Positions 1-7,783 are shown, counted from the first letter of the stretch. The stretch: DNA of 15,723 nt from an uncultured Verrucomicrobia subdivision 3 bacterium (GCA_903921455.1 CAIXPZ010000197.1:1-15723), one strand, 5' to 3'. The notes: a model not told the origin generated them from the sequence alone. A program made the numbers and translations.

Positions 1-1
1 C

Positions 2-91
2 GAAGCTCCCCCTCCTGCTGCTTCTACCTCGAAGCGGAATCAACAGCTTGACGGAGACCTGAAAATCCAGTTCCCTTTGCTCGGAAGGTGA
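2..91 (+). CDS. C-terminal fragment of a putative IS-encoded protein (partial)
   Basis: The plus-strand frame starting at base 2 is open to a TGA at 89-91 and gives about 29 residues: a Pro/Ala-rich stretch, then a short tail ending IQFPLLGR. It is cut by the left window edge. Its position just inside the presumed IS terminus makes it the natural candidate for the C-terminus of the transposase or the helper ATPase of an IS21-type element. The fragment is too short to recognise by sequence, so the assignment rests on position only. Confidence 0.35.
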   Translation, partial: EAPPPAASTSKRNQQLDGDLKIQFPLLGR

Positions 92-92
92 G

Positions 93-126
93 GCACTTTT
101 CGAGCGCCACCCGCCGCACTTTTCAA
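93..126 (+). repeat. Two-copy direct repeat inside the IS end
   Basis: GCACTTTTCGA at 93-103 and GCACTTTTCAA at 116-126 are near-identical copies 23 bases apart, with GC-rich spacers. Multiple short repeats close to the tip are typical transposase-binding sites in IS21-type elements. Confidence 0.6.
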
Positions 127-133
127 CCGCCGT

Positions 134-472
134 TTACACATTAACATTTGCCCGATCTTTCGACGAATGGGCTGGCCGGAATGATTCGCGACAATGCGTT
201 TTCTGAGCCACCTCACCAGCCAGTGATATCATGATCAGTTCTGAATAATATTCGGCTCGTTCGGGTGTGTTCAGAAAATGCACACCTCTTTGTTGTAACA
301 AAAAGGGGTGAATATCTAGGGCCTGAGTAGCACCTAACGGGCGCCCCTTATCGGGGTCCGGCAACTCTACCTTGACCAAGGTCCTACCAAAGTGAAAATG
401 AGCTACTGCGTGGCCTGCCTCATGATAAGCATACCCTTTGTTCAATAGGTGGCTTTCAGATGTTGCGTCCAT
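134..472 (-). CDS. M41 (FtsH-type) peptidase-like protein, 3'-truncated
   Basis: This small protein of about 112 residues carries HEAGHAVA near its N-terminus (residues 17-24 counted from the ATG at 472). That is the zinc-binding and catalytic HExxH motif of the M41 family, but there is no AAA+ domain. Further on, a hydrophobic stretch with ISLAGEVAQ and a final SSKDRANV resemble the M41 region that supplies the third zinc ligand, an Asp. The protein stops four residues after this stretch, whereas stand-alone M41-like proteins normally continue. The stop codon (134-136) lies within the presumed IS terminus, so the true C-terminus is probably lost. I chose ATG 472 over the TTG at 478. It is the last gene of the leftward cluster, 18 bases after the helix-turn-helix gene. 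The substrate is unknown. Confidence 0.65.
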   Translation of the reverse strand: MDATSESHLLNKGYAYHEAGHAVAHFHFGRTLVKVELPDPDKGRPLGATQALDIHPFLLQQRGVHFLNTPERAEYYSELIMISLAGEVAQKTHCRESFRPAHSSKDRANVNV

Positions 473-490
473 AATCAAAATGGCTTCGTC

Positions 491-1192
491 TTAACCTTTA
501 ACTAGATTTTTCAAGCATTCCCGCAGCGCCGCGATATTGCCCAATAGGTTCTTGTCATTACCAGCCAACTCCTCGATGACATCAATTAGCTTGAATGCCG
601 GCTTCAGGCTCGGCATTGGTGCCGCCGTTGCCTGCTTCGTGCCCTTGGCTGGCTTGCCCGCCATGCCTGGCTTCTTCTGCTTGAATGCGGCGGCAGCCTG
701 CCGGACGACTTTGGCAGTCACCGGTTCACTGCCCGCCAGCTTTAATGCCCCCTTCCATGCCTCCACTCGTTTTGCTTCCGGCACCGGGATCAGCTCGCGG
801 AACTGCGATTCTGTCAACGGTTTAACCCGAATGTCTGCAATTGCAGACATTTGTGCGTTCACCTCGGCGCTGCCGATCAAACTGTAGGCGTATTGCCGGC
901 TGAGCCCCAAGCGCTCGCGGCAATAATCTTCAAACGTCTCGTATCCGTCGCGGTAAAGCCGGTCGGCATTAATTTTGAGGAGCGCACTTCCGACATCCAG
1001 GAATGTGGCCCACCCCTTCTGGATGACCAGCTCCAGCCGGGCCAAATCCTTTTGTTCCGCCGCCGTCAGCGTCGGCTGGGGCAGCACAACCGCTAGCGCT
1101 TCAATCGGCGCCGGTGGGGTCCATTTACCTTTGGCCGGGCCACTCGCTGATGCGGCTCCACCAGTCTTCGATCCAGGGTTTATAGTTTTCAT
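491..1192 (-). CDS. Helix-turn-helix DNA-binding protein of phage/plasmid type
   Basis: The protein has 233 residues. The N-terminal 30 are Gly/Ser/Pro-rich and probably disordered. Residues about 43-115 form the conserved core: a helical segment with WATFLDVGSALLKIN, then FEDYCRERLGLSRQ and YAYSLIGSAEV. The second part reads as a helix-turn-helix and resembles domains common in phage and plasmid proteins (ParB-like or DUF3102-like). The C-terminal half has a Lys/Ala-rich linker (about 172-195) and a helical tail. It probably binds DNA; the site and role are unknown. The ATG at 1192 has a plausible AAAGG ribosome site 7 bases upstream but lies 68 bases inside the radical SAM gene. A GTG at codon 36 would avoid the overlap, so the start is uncertain. 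Confidence 0.7.
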   Translation of the reverse strand: MKTINPGSKTGGAASASGPAKGKWTPPAPIEALAVVLPQPTLTAAEQKDLARLELVIQKGWATFLDVGSALLKINADRLYRDGYETFEDYCRERLGLSRQYAYSLIGSAEVNAQMSAIADIRVKPLTESQFRELIPVPEAKRVEAWKGALKLAGSEPVTAKVVRQAAAAFKQKKPGMAGKPAKGTKQATAAPMPSLKPAFKLIDVIEELAGNDKNLLGNIAALRECLKNLVKG

Positions 1193-2318
1193 CGTAATAC
1201 CTTTTATCCTCGGCTTTAGCCAACTTCCGTTGGAAACGAGTCAACGGGGCGTTCTCCCATTGTTGCTTCCGTAGTTTCAAGAATAGCGACTCCGAACCGA
1301 GCGTTTTGTCCGGCCACAAATGCAAATGTCCCAATAATCCGAGATCCGTGGCTACGCGCTGCACCAGTTGTAAAGACTCAACCGCATACCGCCGCCAGGT
1401 CTCCGGGGTCTGGAATACCGCCGTGTTCACCGTCACCCCCAGTTCCTTGGCGTGCTCCTTGATGCGCGCGACATTTTCGGACCGGATGTTGATGGGCTCG
1501 TGGTAGATAGTGATGGGATCCAGTTCTTTGATGGCGGTCAGCGTAGCGCGCAGATCGGCTTCATCACATTCCGGATACGTAGGGGCCACCGCCACGAATA
1601 CGTGCAGGCCTGCCGCCTGGGCGGCCTTGAGTGTTGCCAGCCGCTGCGTAGGTGCCGGCGCCTTCGGTTCGTAGATCTTCGATAGTTTGTTATCCAGCGT
1701 CGGCAGACTCATGCCGAATACCAACCGGTTGCCGAATGACTTGAACAGGTCAAAGTCCCGCTTCGCCAAGGGGCTACGTGTCAGAATCCGCACGTTCAGC
1801 GTGGAGTGGTCACGAATCGCTTCCAGCGCCTTTCGGACGAGCGCCTGGGCGCTGGCATTGAGCAGTTGGGTTTTCTCGGGCGTGCTGGCCATGAACGTCT
1901 GGTACGGATCGGTCGTCGTGCACAGCATCACCGCGCGGTTGCCGTCGGGTTTTAGTTCTGAAATAAGGGTGCCATCAGCCTTCCTCAGTGATTTTAAGAA
2001 TTCGTGTTCGTCCCATGGTCGCAGTAAGGAATATGAACCCCACTGCTCATCAGGGTCGGCCACGCCATAGTTTTTCAACTCGGCAGCTTGCCAATTGGCG
2101 GAAGCATCGGGGACATAACAAAACCGGCAGGCATGGACGCAGCCCATCGAAATGTTGAACGCCCAGTTGGAGAGGCTCTTGTATTTGAAGTTGTTTTCGG
2201 AGATGACGGCGGGATGAGGCCAAAAATCAAACGGCTCGCCCTTCGACGACCCGACCTTTGCAGTGGTTTTGGTTTTGTCCTGCATGCCCGTGTAGGCAGA
2301 GCAAACCAAATCGCGCAT
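1125..2318 (-). CDS. Radical SAM protein, SplB-like (COG1533 type)
   Basis: The protein has 397 residues. The sequence SMGCVHACRFCYVP gives the CxxxCxxC motif (Cys60, Cys64, Cys67) that binds the 4Fe-4S cluster used to cleave S-adenosylmethionine. Downstream, TTTDPYQ, ILTRSPLAKRD, GMSLPT, YEPKAPAPTQRL and a VAVAPTYPE segment follow the order seen in the SplB-like family, which includes spore photoproduct lyase and many proteins of unknown substrate. Family members are cytosolic radical enzymes. Repair of UV-damaged DNA is a possible role, suggested by the SRAP and glycosylase-like neighbours, but the substrate cannot be read from sequence. An in-frame ATG at 2285 is an alternative start; neither start has a clear ribosome site. 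The 3' end overlaps the next gene by 68 bases. Confidence 0.85.
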   Translation of the reverse strand: MRDLVCSAYTGMQDKTKTTAKVGSSKGEPFDFWPHPAVISENNFKYKSLSNWAFNISMGCVHACRFCYVPDASANWQAAELKNYGVADPDEQWGSYSLLRPWDEHEFLKSLRKADGTLISELKPDGNRAVMLCTTTDPYQTFMASTPEKTQLLNASAQALVRKALEAIRDHSTLNVRILTRSPLAKRDFDLFKSFGNRLVFGMSLPTLDNKLSKIYEPKAPAPTQRLATLKAAQAAGLHVFVAVAPTYPECDEADLRATLTAIKELDPITIYHEPINIRSENVARIKEHAKELGVTVNTAVFQTPETWRRYAVESLQLVQRVATDLGLLGHLHLWPDKTLGSESLFLKLRKQQWENAPLTRFQRKLAKAEDKRYYDENYKPWIEDWWSRISEWPGQR

Positions 2319-2390
2319 GTAATGTCAAACGGGGGACCCGACCAGCCCCCAGCCTTTCCAGAGCTAAACAGAAGGCAGCTATAAAAAGGC

Positions 2391-3416
2391 TCACCCAATA
2401 AACACGTTCGACCCCAAGAGTTGCTTTAACGAATCGCGGTTATCCCAACACCACATTTGAAATTTCCGGGTGTCCTTGAAACATTCGATTCGCCCGGTCC
2501 AGTCGTTCGGAAGTGCATTGCGGCACAAATCCTTTGTCTCGGCAGCTCGATTATCAAACATGTCGTGGATAAGAATCAATTTTACTTTCCCAGAGCAGCA
2601 TCCAATGGCACGCGTGAGCCACCGCTCTCGTCCCGTATTGAGGGCGGCGTTGTATTCTTTTAAGAAATTTGTGCGCTTCGGTTCGGGAAGTCTGTGCAGG
2701 TAGGATGGCGACAGCGTCGGCCAAGGAGTCAAATCAATATGGGCTGTATTGATTTTGTAATCGCCGCCGATTATGCCCAGAGCCTCCTGATAATCCCCAA
2801 ACCAGGAATGCGGGCGTGGATTCACGTTGCGAAAGTAACCAGCCAATCGCAGCGCTAGATTGTCGGCGGTCATGGCTGCGTTCGGCCACAGCCGCCACGG
2901 CTCAAATTCTGTGGAAGACGGATTCAGCCCAATGGTAATAATCGCCGCGCCGTCGAGGTTTCCAAAAAATGGGACCGGATGAAGCGGAATCCCGTCGCGC
3001 AGAATTGTCCCCCGGTATGTCTGCTCAATCTCGCCTTGCTCGGCCTGAATATCAGCGACCAGTTCAATGACTTTCCGGCTGGGGTGCAAAGCTGTGTCCA
3101 CCGCTGCGGCGACAAAATCATCAATGGCTTTCGCTGCCTTAGCGAACGGCACGCCGAGCCGGCAAACCGGAGCGGCGTCTTCGGGCAGGTCGTCAATCGC
3201 CACATCCGGCTTGGATCCAAACGATTTGAAGTATTGCGCCAAATCAAATTTGTCGGCGATTTTCCGCGCATATTCCGCGCCCCCTTTCGACCACAATTGA
3301 AGTTCGTAGTCGCCGTTCGCGTGCATTCGGGCCAGCGTCTCGCGGACGCCGGCAATCAACTGTTCATCGTCATCAAGAATGGTTTGATCAACGTCAATTG
3401 AGATGTGTAACGGCAT
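2391..3416 (-). CDS. HAD-family phosphatase fused to a uracil-DNA-glycosylase-like domain
   Basis: The protein has 341 residues in two parts. Residues 1 to about 85 are a compact HAD domain: DVDQT (Asp8 nucleophile, Asp10 acid/base), WSKGG (Ser43), Lys69 and the acidic pair DD at 75-76 match HAD motifs I to IV, with almost no cap. After a helical linker (about 90-135), the C-terminal part opens with PVPFFGN and IITIGLNPSS (159-168). This is the hydrophobic strand plus GxNPS motif that starts the uracil-DNA-glycosylase fold. HIDLTPWPT and LILIHDMFDNR follow. I infer a glycosylase-like domain but see no HPSP-type second motif, so activity on DNA is unproven. A phosphatase joined to such a domain suggests processing of damaged nucleotides or DNA ends. 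It lies 73 bases downstream of the SRAP gene. Confidence 0.7.
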   Translation of the reverse strand: MPLHISIDVDQTILDDDEQLIAGVRETLARMHANGDYELQLWSKGGAEYARKIADKFDLAQYFKSFGSKPDVAIDDLPEDAAPVCRLGVPFAKAAKAIDDFVAAAVDTALHPSRKVIELVADIQAEQGEIEQTYRGTILRDGIPLHPVPFFGNLDGAAIITIGLNPSSTEFEPWRLWPNAAMTADNLALRLAGYFRNVNPRPHSWFGDYQEALGIIGGDYKINTAHIDLTPWPTLSPSYLHRLPEPKRTNFLKEYNAALNTGRERWLTRAIGCCSGKVKLILIHDMFDNRAAETKDLCRNALPNDWTGRIECFKDTRKFQMWCWDNRDSLKQLLGSNVFIG

Positions 3417-3489
3417 GGTTCGTTTATACTTTTCTACCTGGTATGGTGCAATCTCGATCGCTCGCAGAATCTCAAAGGCGAGATGTCGA

Positions 3490-4197
3490 TCAGCCGGGTT
3501 GCAGGCAGGCTGGGCTGTCGTGGCGGGCGTTGTTCACGAGTTTGGAGACGCGGCAGCAGGCCATGTCTTCGGCCGGATAGGGACGCAACAGGGTTTTCAG
3601 GAATTGCGGTTCGAAGCGGTCTGGCTGCAACCACCATTGATAATGTTCGGGGCCGATGATCACCGGCATCCGATTGTGGACGGCGGCGACCATCGGATTG
3701 GGTTCGGTGGTGATGATGGTAAAAGTCTCGACGGTCTGATCAACGCTCGGGCCGGTGTCATCGAGGCCGAGCTCGCCTTCGCGGTGCGGTCGATGCCATT
3801 TCTCCCAGAGGCCGGCCATGCAGAAGAAGCCGCCATCCTTGCGGGTGAAGCGGAATGGTTGCTTGCCGGCGGGCGTGGTCTGCCATTCGTAAAAGCCATC
3901 GGCGGGAATCAGGCAGCGCTGCTTTTCGAAGGGCCGGCGGAAACTGGTTTTGTCGGTGATAGTTTCGGCGCGGGCGTTGGTCAACTGGTCGCCGATGGAT
4001 TCGTCCTTGGCCCAGGCGGGGATCAAGCCCCAGCGCATGGGTTTCAGGGTGGCAACGCCGCCCTCCCAGATCAGAACTGGCGCCTGGGAGCGGGGGGCGA
4101 GGTTGTAGCGCGGCTTGAAATCCACGACCTTGCAGATGAACCGGACGAGTCGTCCGATCTCAGACAGATCCTTGGTGATGGTGTAGCGGCCGCACAT
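3490..4197 (-). CDS. yedK: SOS response-associated peptidase family protein (SRAP, YedK/HMCES-like)
   Basis: The protein has 235 residues and begins MCGRY, so removal of Met1 exposes Cys2, the nucleophile that forms a thiazolidine link to abasic sites in single-stranded DNA. The other active-site elements are present: TNARAE (Asn73), GFYEW (Glu103) and HNRMP (His173). WGLIPAW and RCLIPADGFYEW are hallmark stretches. The C-terminus VNNARHDS is typical, so the gene is complete. The family shields abasic sites at replication forks and can reverse the crosslink. The ATG at 4197 is fixed by the need for Cys at position 2. It is the first gene of the leftward cluster, and its start faces the divergent lipoprotein gene. 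It shows the higher GC of the repair genes (37 of 60 bases in 3841-3900). Confidence 0.95.
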   Translation of the reverse strand: MCGRYTITKDLSEIGRLVRFICKVVDFKPRYNLAPRSQAPVLIWEGGVATLKPMRWGLIPAWAKDESIGDQLTNARAETITDKTSFRRPFEKQRCLIPADGFYEWQTTPAGKQPFRFTRKDGGFFCMAGLWEKWHRPHREGELGLDDTGPSVDQTVETFTIITTEPNPMVAAVHNRMPVIIGPEHYQWWLQPDRFEPQFLKTLLRPYPAEDMACCRVSKLVNNARHDSPACLQPG

Positions 4198-4374
4198 GGG
4201 GGCAATCTAAACCTGAAGCCTGAAAAGAAGAAACCTGAAATATTCCCTACCGATGGCGGCGGTAATAACGGCGTGGTTTTTTATTTACAACGGTCTTTTT
4301 TTGCTTTAGAAAAAACAATATATGGCTGGCAGCAGCCAAAATCGGAATCCGTCATAGCGACCCTAAAGCCAACG
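4198..4374. other. Divergent intergenic region between yedK and the lipoprotein gene
   Basis: These 177 bases separate two genes that start back to back, so both promoters should lie here. The sequence is A/T-rich in its right half, with T-runs around 4276-4310, and has repeated CTGAA words at its left (4213-4240). I see no convincing promoter pair, LexA-type TGTTC-N4-GAACA box or terminator. The base composition changes from GC-rich on the left to AT-richer on the right, so this may also contain the left boundary of an inserted segment. Confidence 0.5.
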
Positions 4375-6672
4375 ATGAAAACAACTACTCGTTTGATTCC
4401 CGCCCAAATAAATCGGTTCTTAATTTTTCCCCTCCTAGGGATGTATTTGCTCCTGACCGGGTGTTCAACCTACCACACCAAAACGGTCTCACAAACTTGG
4501 AAACCAGCGATGGCAAAAACCATGCCGGACTCCTCACGGCTCACCATTGAGGTGGTAATCGGAATGAGACCGGATTATTTCACCCAGATGAAGAGTCAGG
4601 GACTCGATGGGGATTTCATCAAGGCGGCGGCCAGCCTCCAGCACAGCATAGCCGGCGGCGACGCCTCATTCTGGGATTCCTATTGGCAATCGGTCTATAA
4701 CGGCCGGATCACCTATGAAACGAAGCGGTCGATTACGGATTTCTATTATGCGATGGAATTAATCCATGCTCTTAAGAATCGATTTACCAATGCGGTGATC
4801 TACCTACGCCCAACTGATCAGTCCGGCCTGTTTTCGGTGGCCAGAGATTTCAATTATCTTAAAAGCCATGTGGGCCATGCCTTAGATTTTGACTGGTCGC
4901 CAATGCCTGAGTGGCCAACGGCTTATCAGGCCAACCTAGACCGGATTCTGGTCATAAAAGATCTGCTCGGCTATCCGCAAATGACCGCGCTGGATTCTAA
5001 TTCGCCGGCAACCATCACCATTGATTTCAGAACGGTTCCCGGTATGGAAATTTCCGAGCGCAACTACTCCACGTATGGCCATGTGATAGCCTGCATGGCC
5101 CAAGCCTACGGTCAGAATGAGACACCCTTTTGGGTTTCGCTCGACGCACACGAAGTCGCGGCAGGCAAACGCAATTTCTTTGGCAAAAAACGTTATCAAG
5201 CCGGATTGGAACAAAATCCGGATATTGGCGACTGGCTGCAAAAATATTTTACGAATGCCCCAGCAAAGGCGGAATGGTCAACCTATGAACAGTCACTGAA
5301 GCCGTATCTGGATACCGACCTGTCTGACATTCCAAGGTGTGGAGCCTATGTGAATAATTTTGAAACTAATCAATTTAGCTATGTCTTTGACCGGTTTGCT
5401 TACGATATTTCACAGGCATGGCAGACGAATGACTTAAAGGCAAACATCGGTAGACGGTTTCAAACCTGGGCGCAATTTTACGACACCAATTATCATGGTA
5501 GCTTTAATCTGCTAGAACCAGAAAACCTGACCCCGAAGACGCGGGAACGATCGCTGGCCTCCATACTCAAGGCAGAACTCCAACTGATGACCAAGTTGAC
5601 GGACATCATGGAAGCCGACCAATATCAAAAAGGATTAGGCGAGACCTATCGTGGCATGACCCAGGAGGAATGCAAACTGGCTGATGCGGACCAGCATGCT
5701 CAAAACATGGCGCTGCTGGTTGGAATTCTGGGGGTGGCCGCCCAAGGCATGGCATTGCAGGGACAGATCGCGGCCCAAAATGCCGGCAATATGACAGCCG
5801 CCCGCAGTTTCCAGCAGATGAACTTTCAAACCATGACCACGACCATGAATCAAATGCAGGCCATTGACCGGTCGCGGAATGAACTCAACGCACGCAGCAC
5901 TGAATTCAACCAAGTGATGGCAGAAAAGATCGGTCCAATCCGCATCGAAATTGACGGGCAATTCTACGAATTGAAAGCTGATAGCTTGGCCAACCTGCGA
6001 GTGCAGATGCAGATAAAGTATGTCACCCGATATCCTGATGCCGGTCGGGCAATGGAGATCGCCTCAATACCAGAAATTGCCAACCGGATGGACGCACGGG
6101 CAGACAACACATCCGCAAAAGGCATATCCCAGCCAATGGAACCATCGACCAACCAAGTTGGGAATTCATTCCAGGATGACAAGTTCGGCCGGTTGGCGGG
6201 AAATTATACTGGATTAACCGCATCGGCGATCCGGTCACAAACAGATAAATCCCGGTTAGCAGCGGCGGACGGATCGATCACCATTAAAAAAACGAGTTCG
6301 GGTAGTTACCAGATCTCCGGCAGTGTCAATGCTGCGGGATTGCCGGCGGTGAATCACCTGGTGGATTCGAGAGCCTGGGTAAAATATCGATTCGATTGCC
6401 CCTTAGAGGAAGTTTCCCCGGCAGAATTAGCCACGGTATATCCCAACGAAAACCGCCCCGCCGAGATTGCGGCTGTCGCCTTTGCGAAGTGTGAAGCGAG
6501 CGCGCGAAATGACATCAATTCAGGAAATCCCTTTCGAATCGACAAGGTGATCATTGTAAAAACCAGCAAAGGTGAGTTGCTCGTGCGTGGGGTGAATTCA
6601 CCTGATTGCCGCAGCTCGGCGTTGGCACTGGAATTCGGAAGTTATGGTGGGTTTGAATATCTACCCCGCTGA
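4375..6672 (+). CDS. Large lipoprotein of unknown function
   Basis: The protein has 765 residues. It begins with a lipoprotein signal: basic N-terminus, hydrophobic segment, then LLLTGC with Cys30 as the lipidated residue, so it should be anchored in a membrane facing the periplasm. The frame is open far upstream, but that part is antisense to yedK; ATG 4375 directly precedes the signal peptide. The first 400 residues are globular with many Trp and Tyr. A small-residue hydrophobic stretch (about 446-462, LLVGILGVAAQGMAL) leads into a Met/Gln/Asn-rich helical region (about 460-510), possibly coiled coil. A beta-rich C-terminal domain follows a Ser/Thr linker. I do not recognise the family. It is lower in GC than yedK or dinB (26 of 60 bases in 5161-5220) and lies upstream of a second exported protein. 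Confidence 0.8.
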   Translation: MKTTTRLIPAQINRFLIFPLLGMYLLLTGCSTYHTKTVSQTWKPAMAKTMPDSSRLTIEVVIGMRPDYFTQMKSQGLDGDFIKAAASLQHSIAGGDASFWDSYWQSVYNGRITYETKRSITDFYYAMELIHALKNRFTNAVIYLRPTDQSGLFSVARDFNYLKSHVGHALDFDWSPMPEWPTAYQANLDRILVIKDLLGYPQMTALDSNSPATITIDFRTVPGMEISERNYSTYGHVIACMAQAYGQNETPFWVSLDAHEVAAGKRNFFGKKRYQAGLEQNPDIGDWLQKYFTNAPAKAEWSTYEQSLKPYLDTDLSDIPRCGAYVNNFETNQFSYVFDRFAYDISQAWQTNDLKANIGRRFQTWAQFYDTNYHGSFNLLEPENLTPKTRERSLASILKAELQLMTKLTDIMEADQYQKGLGETYRGMTQEECKLADADQHAQNMALLVGILGVAAQGMALQGQIAAQNAGNMTAARSFQQMNFQTMTTTMNQMQAIDRSRNELNARSTEFNQVMAEKIGPIRIEIDGQFYELKADSLANLRVQMQIKYVTRYPDAGRAMEIASIPEIANRMDARADNTSAKGISQPMEPSTNQVGNSFQDDKFGRLAGNYTGLTASAIRSQTDKSRLAAADGSITIKKTSSGSYQISGSVNAAGLPAVNHLVDSRAWVKYRFDCPLEEVSPAELATVYPNENRPAEIAAVAFAKCEASARNDINSGNPFRIDKVIIVKTSKGELLVRGVNSPDCRSSALALEFGSYGGFEYLPR

Positions 6673-6769
6673 AAGTCCAGTCTGAGCGGCACACGAGCCC
6701 TACCAATGTAATCGAAAAAGAAGTGTCAACAGCATCTATAGACCCCCATTGAACTTAAGCAATCACAAC

Positions 6770-7783
6770 ATGGAACCCGCCAAGCACATTATCGTGAATT
6801 GCTGCGGTTGGCTTATTGTCTTCATTTCTTTGAGTTTGCAGATGTTGCGGGCGGTTGATTTTAACAACTTACCCGCCAAGACCCGCACGGAAATCAACCG
6901 GCAGACCGATGAGAAGTTCTGGAAGGCACATAAAGAATGGGAACAGAAACATCTCGCCGAAGACTCACCGTTAGAATTACGACAGGAATGGATGCGAATG
7001 AGGGAAGGAATCTTAAATCTACAAATTAATGCCAACACGGAAGACGATGACTTTGAAAAGGACATAAACAACCTGGTTAAAAAAGAAGCGGGTAAAATCG
7101 AAGCAAACGCCGCCAAAGTAAAAAGCCGAAACGATACCTACGAAGCAAATGCAAAAGCGGAGTTAGCCAGACAATCCAATCTGAATGAAACAGCCATAAA
7201 ATCAACCGAAGACACCGCCAATACGGCATTGAAATCTCAAATCACTGATTTGGCAAATAACATCAGTGCCGTGAGCGCAGCCCAAGCTGAGGGAGACGGT
7301 CTATGGGATGTCACCTATGAAACAAGGCAAGAGGGGCTTGCCCCGGTTTATGCGGAAGGTGCCGGTGATTTTACTGGTGAAAGATATCAAGCTTGGTTAG
7401 CAACCCACAACACCAAGGCTCCAGACACATGGTCGCCACAAAAAGATTCCGGCTTTAGGAATCGCGGGGAAGCTCAAAAAGCGGCAAATAAATATAAGGG
7501 CAACAACAATTACCGAAATGTGCGGGTAGTTCAGGTCAGTGGAAATAACGGGCCAAGTGGCCAGCCTAATTTACTAGCAGACCTGACAGGTTTCATCGAA
7601 AAACATATGCCAACGAATGAGTATCAATATCCCAAGAACAAGGGGGAGGCATTAGATCAAGCTGTTCAATACCAGAGTGATTATGGGAAAGGTAAGATTG
7701 GTGGGACGATCGGCGCCCCAGAGTTTGGCAATCATTTCGCGCTGCGGGGTGAACGGACATTTCGCCTTCGGGTTCTTCTGTGA
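6770..7783 (+). CDS. Exported coiled-coil protein of unknown function, probably 3'-altered
   Basis: The frame gives 337 residues from the ATG at 6770 (a TTG at 6749 is possible). Residues 5-28 look like a Sec signal peptide (hydrophobic core, then LRA). The mature N-terminal half is highly charged and helical, rich in Glu, Lys, Asn and Ala (about 30-170), and probably coiled coil. Next comes a region with WDVTYETR and GFRNRGEAQKAANKY followed by a strand-like NVRVVQVSG, vaguely reminiscent of small periplasmic repeat-type domains. From about residue 313 (base 7710) the codons are antisense to the conserved C-terminus of the dinB-like gene, so the last 20-25 residues are unlikely to be native. 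It starts 97 bases after the lipoprotein gene and the two probably act together. Function unknown. Confidence 0.65.
   Translation: MEPAKHIIVNCCGWLIVFISLSLQMLRAVDFNNLPAKTRTEINRQTDEKFWKAHKEWEQKHLAEDSPLELRQEWMRMREGILNLQINANTEDDDFEKDINNLVKKEAGKIEANAAKVKSRNDTYEANAKAELARQSNLNETAIKSTEDTANTALKSQITDLANNISAVSAAQAEGDGLWDVTYETRQEGLAPVYAEGAGDFTGERYQAWLATHNTKAPDTWSPQKDSGFRNRGEAQKAANKYKGNNNYRNVRVVQVSGNNGPSGQPNLLADLTGFIEKHMPTNEYQYPKNKGEALDQAVQYQSDYGKGKIGGTIGAPEFGNHFALRGERTFRLRVLL

Larger units (their letters stand above)
1..138 (+). mobile_element. Terminal region of a probable IS21-family insertion sequence
   Basis: The first 138 bases hold the tail of an open frame on the plus strand (stop at 89-91) followed by a short region with two copies of GCACTTTTC (93-101 and 116-124). 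The region ends in a sequence that, read on the minus strand, starts TGTAAACGGCGG. A TGT-starting tip and repeated GAAAAGTG blocks near the ends are what I recall of IS21-family elements; that assignment is from memory, not from a search. The element would extend left out of the window. Its outer tip coincides with the abrupt end of the M41-like gene on the right, which supports an insertion boundary at about 138/139. Confidence 0.55.

Noticed and set aside
3403..4374. 324-codon upstream extension of the lipoprotein frame
   Set aside because: It is antisense to the clear SRAP gene, and the signal peptide with lipobox begins at ATG 4375, so the extension is not coding.
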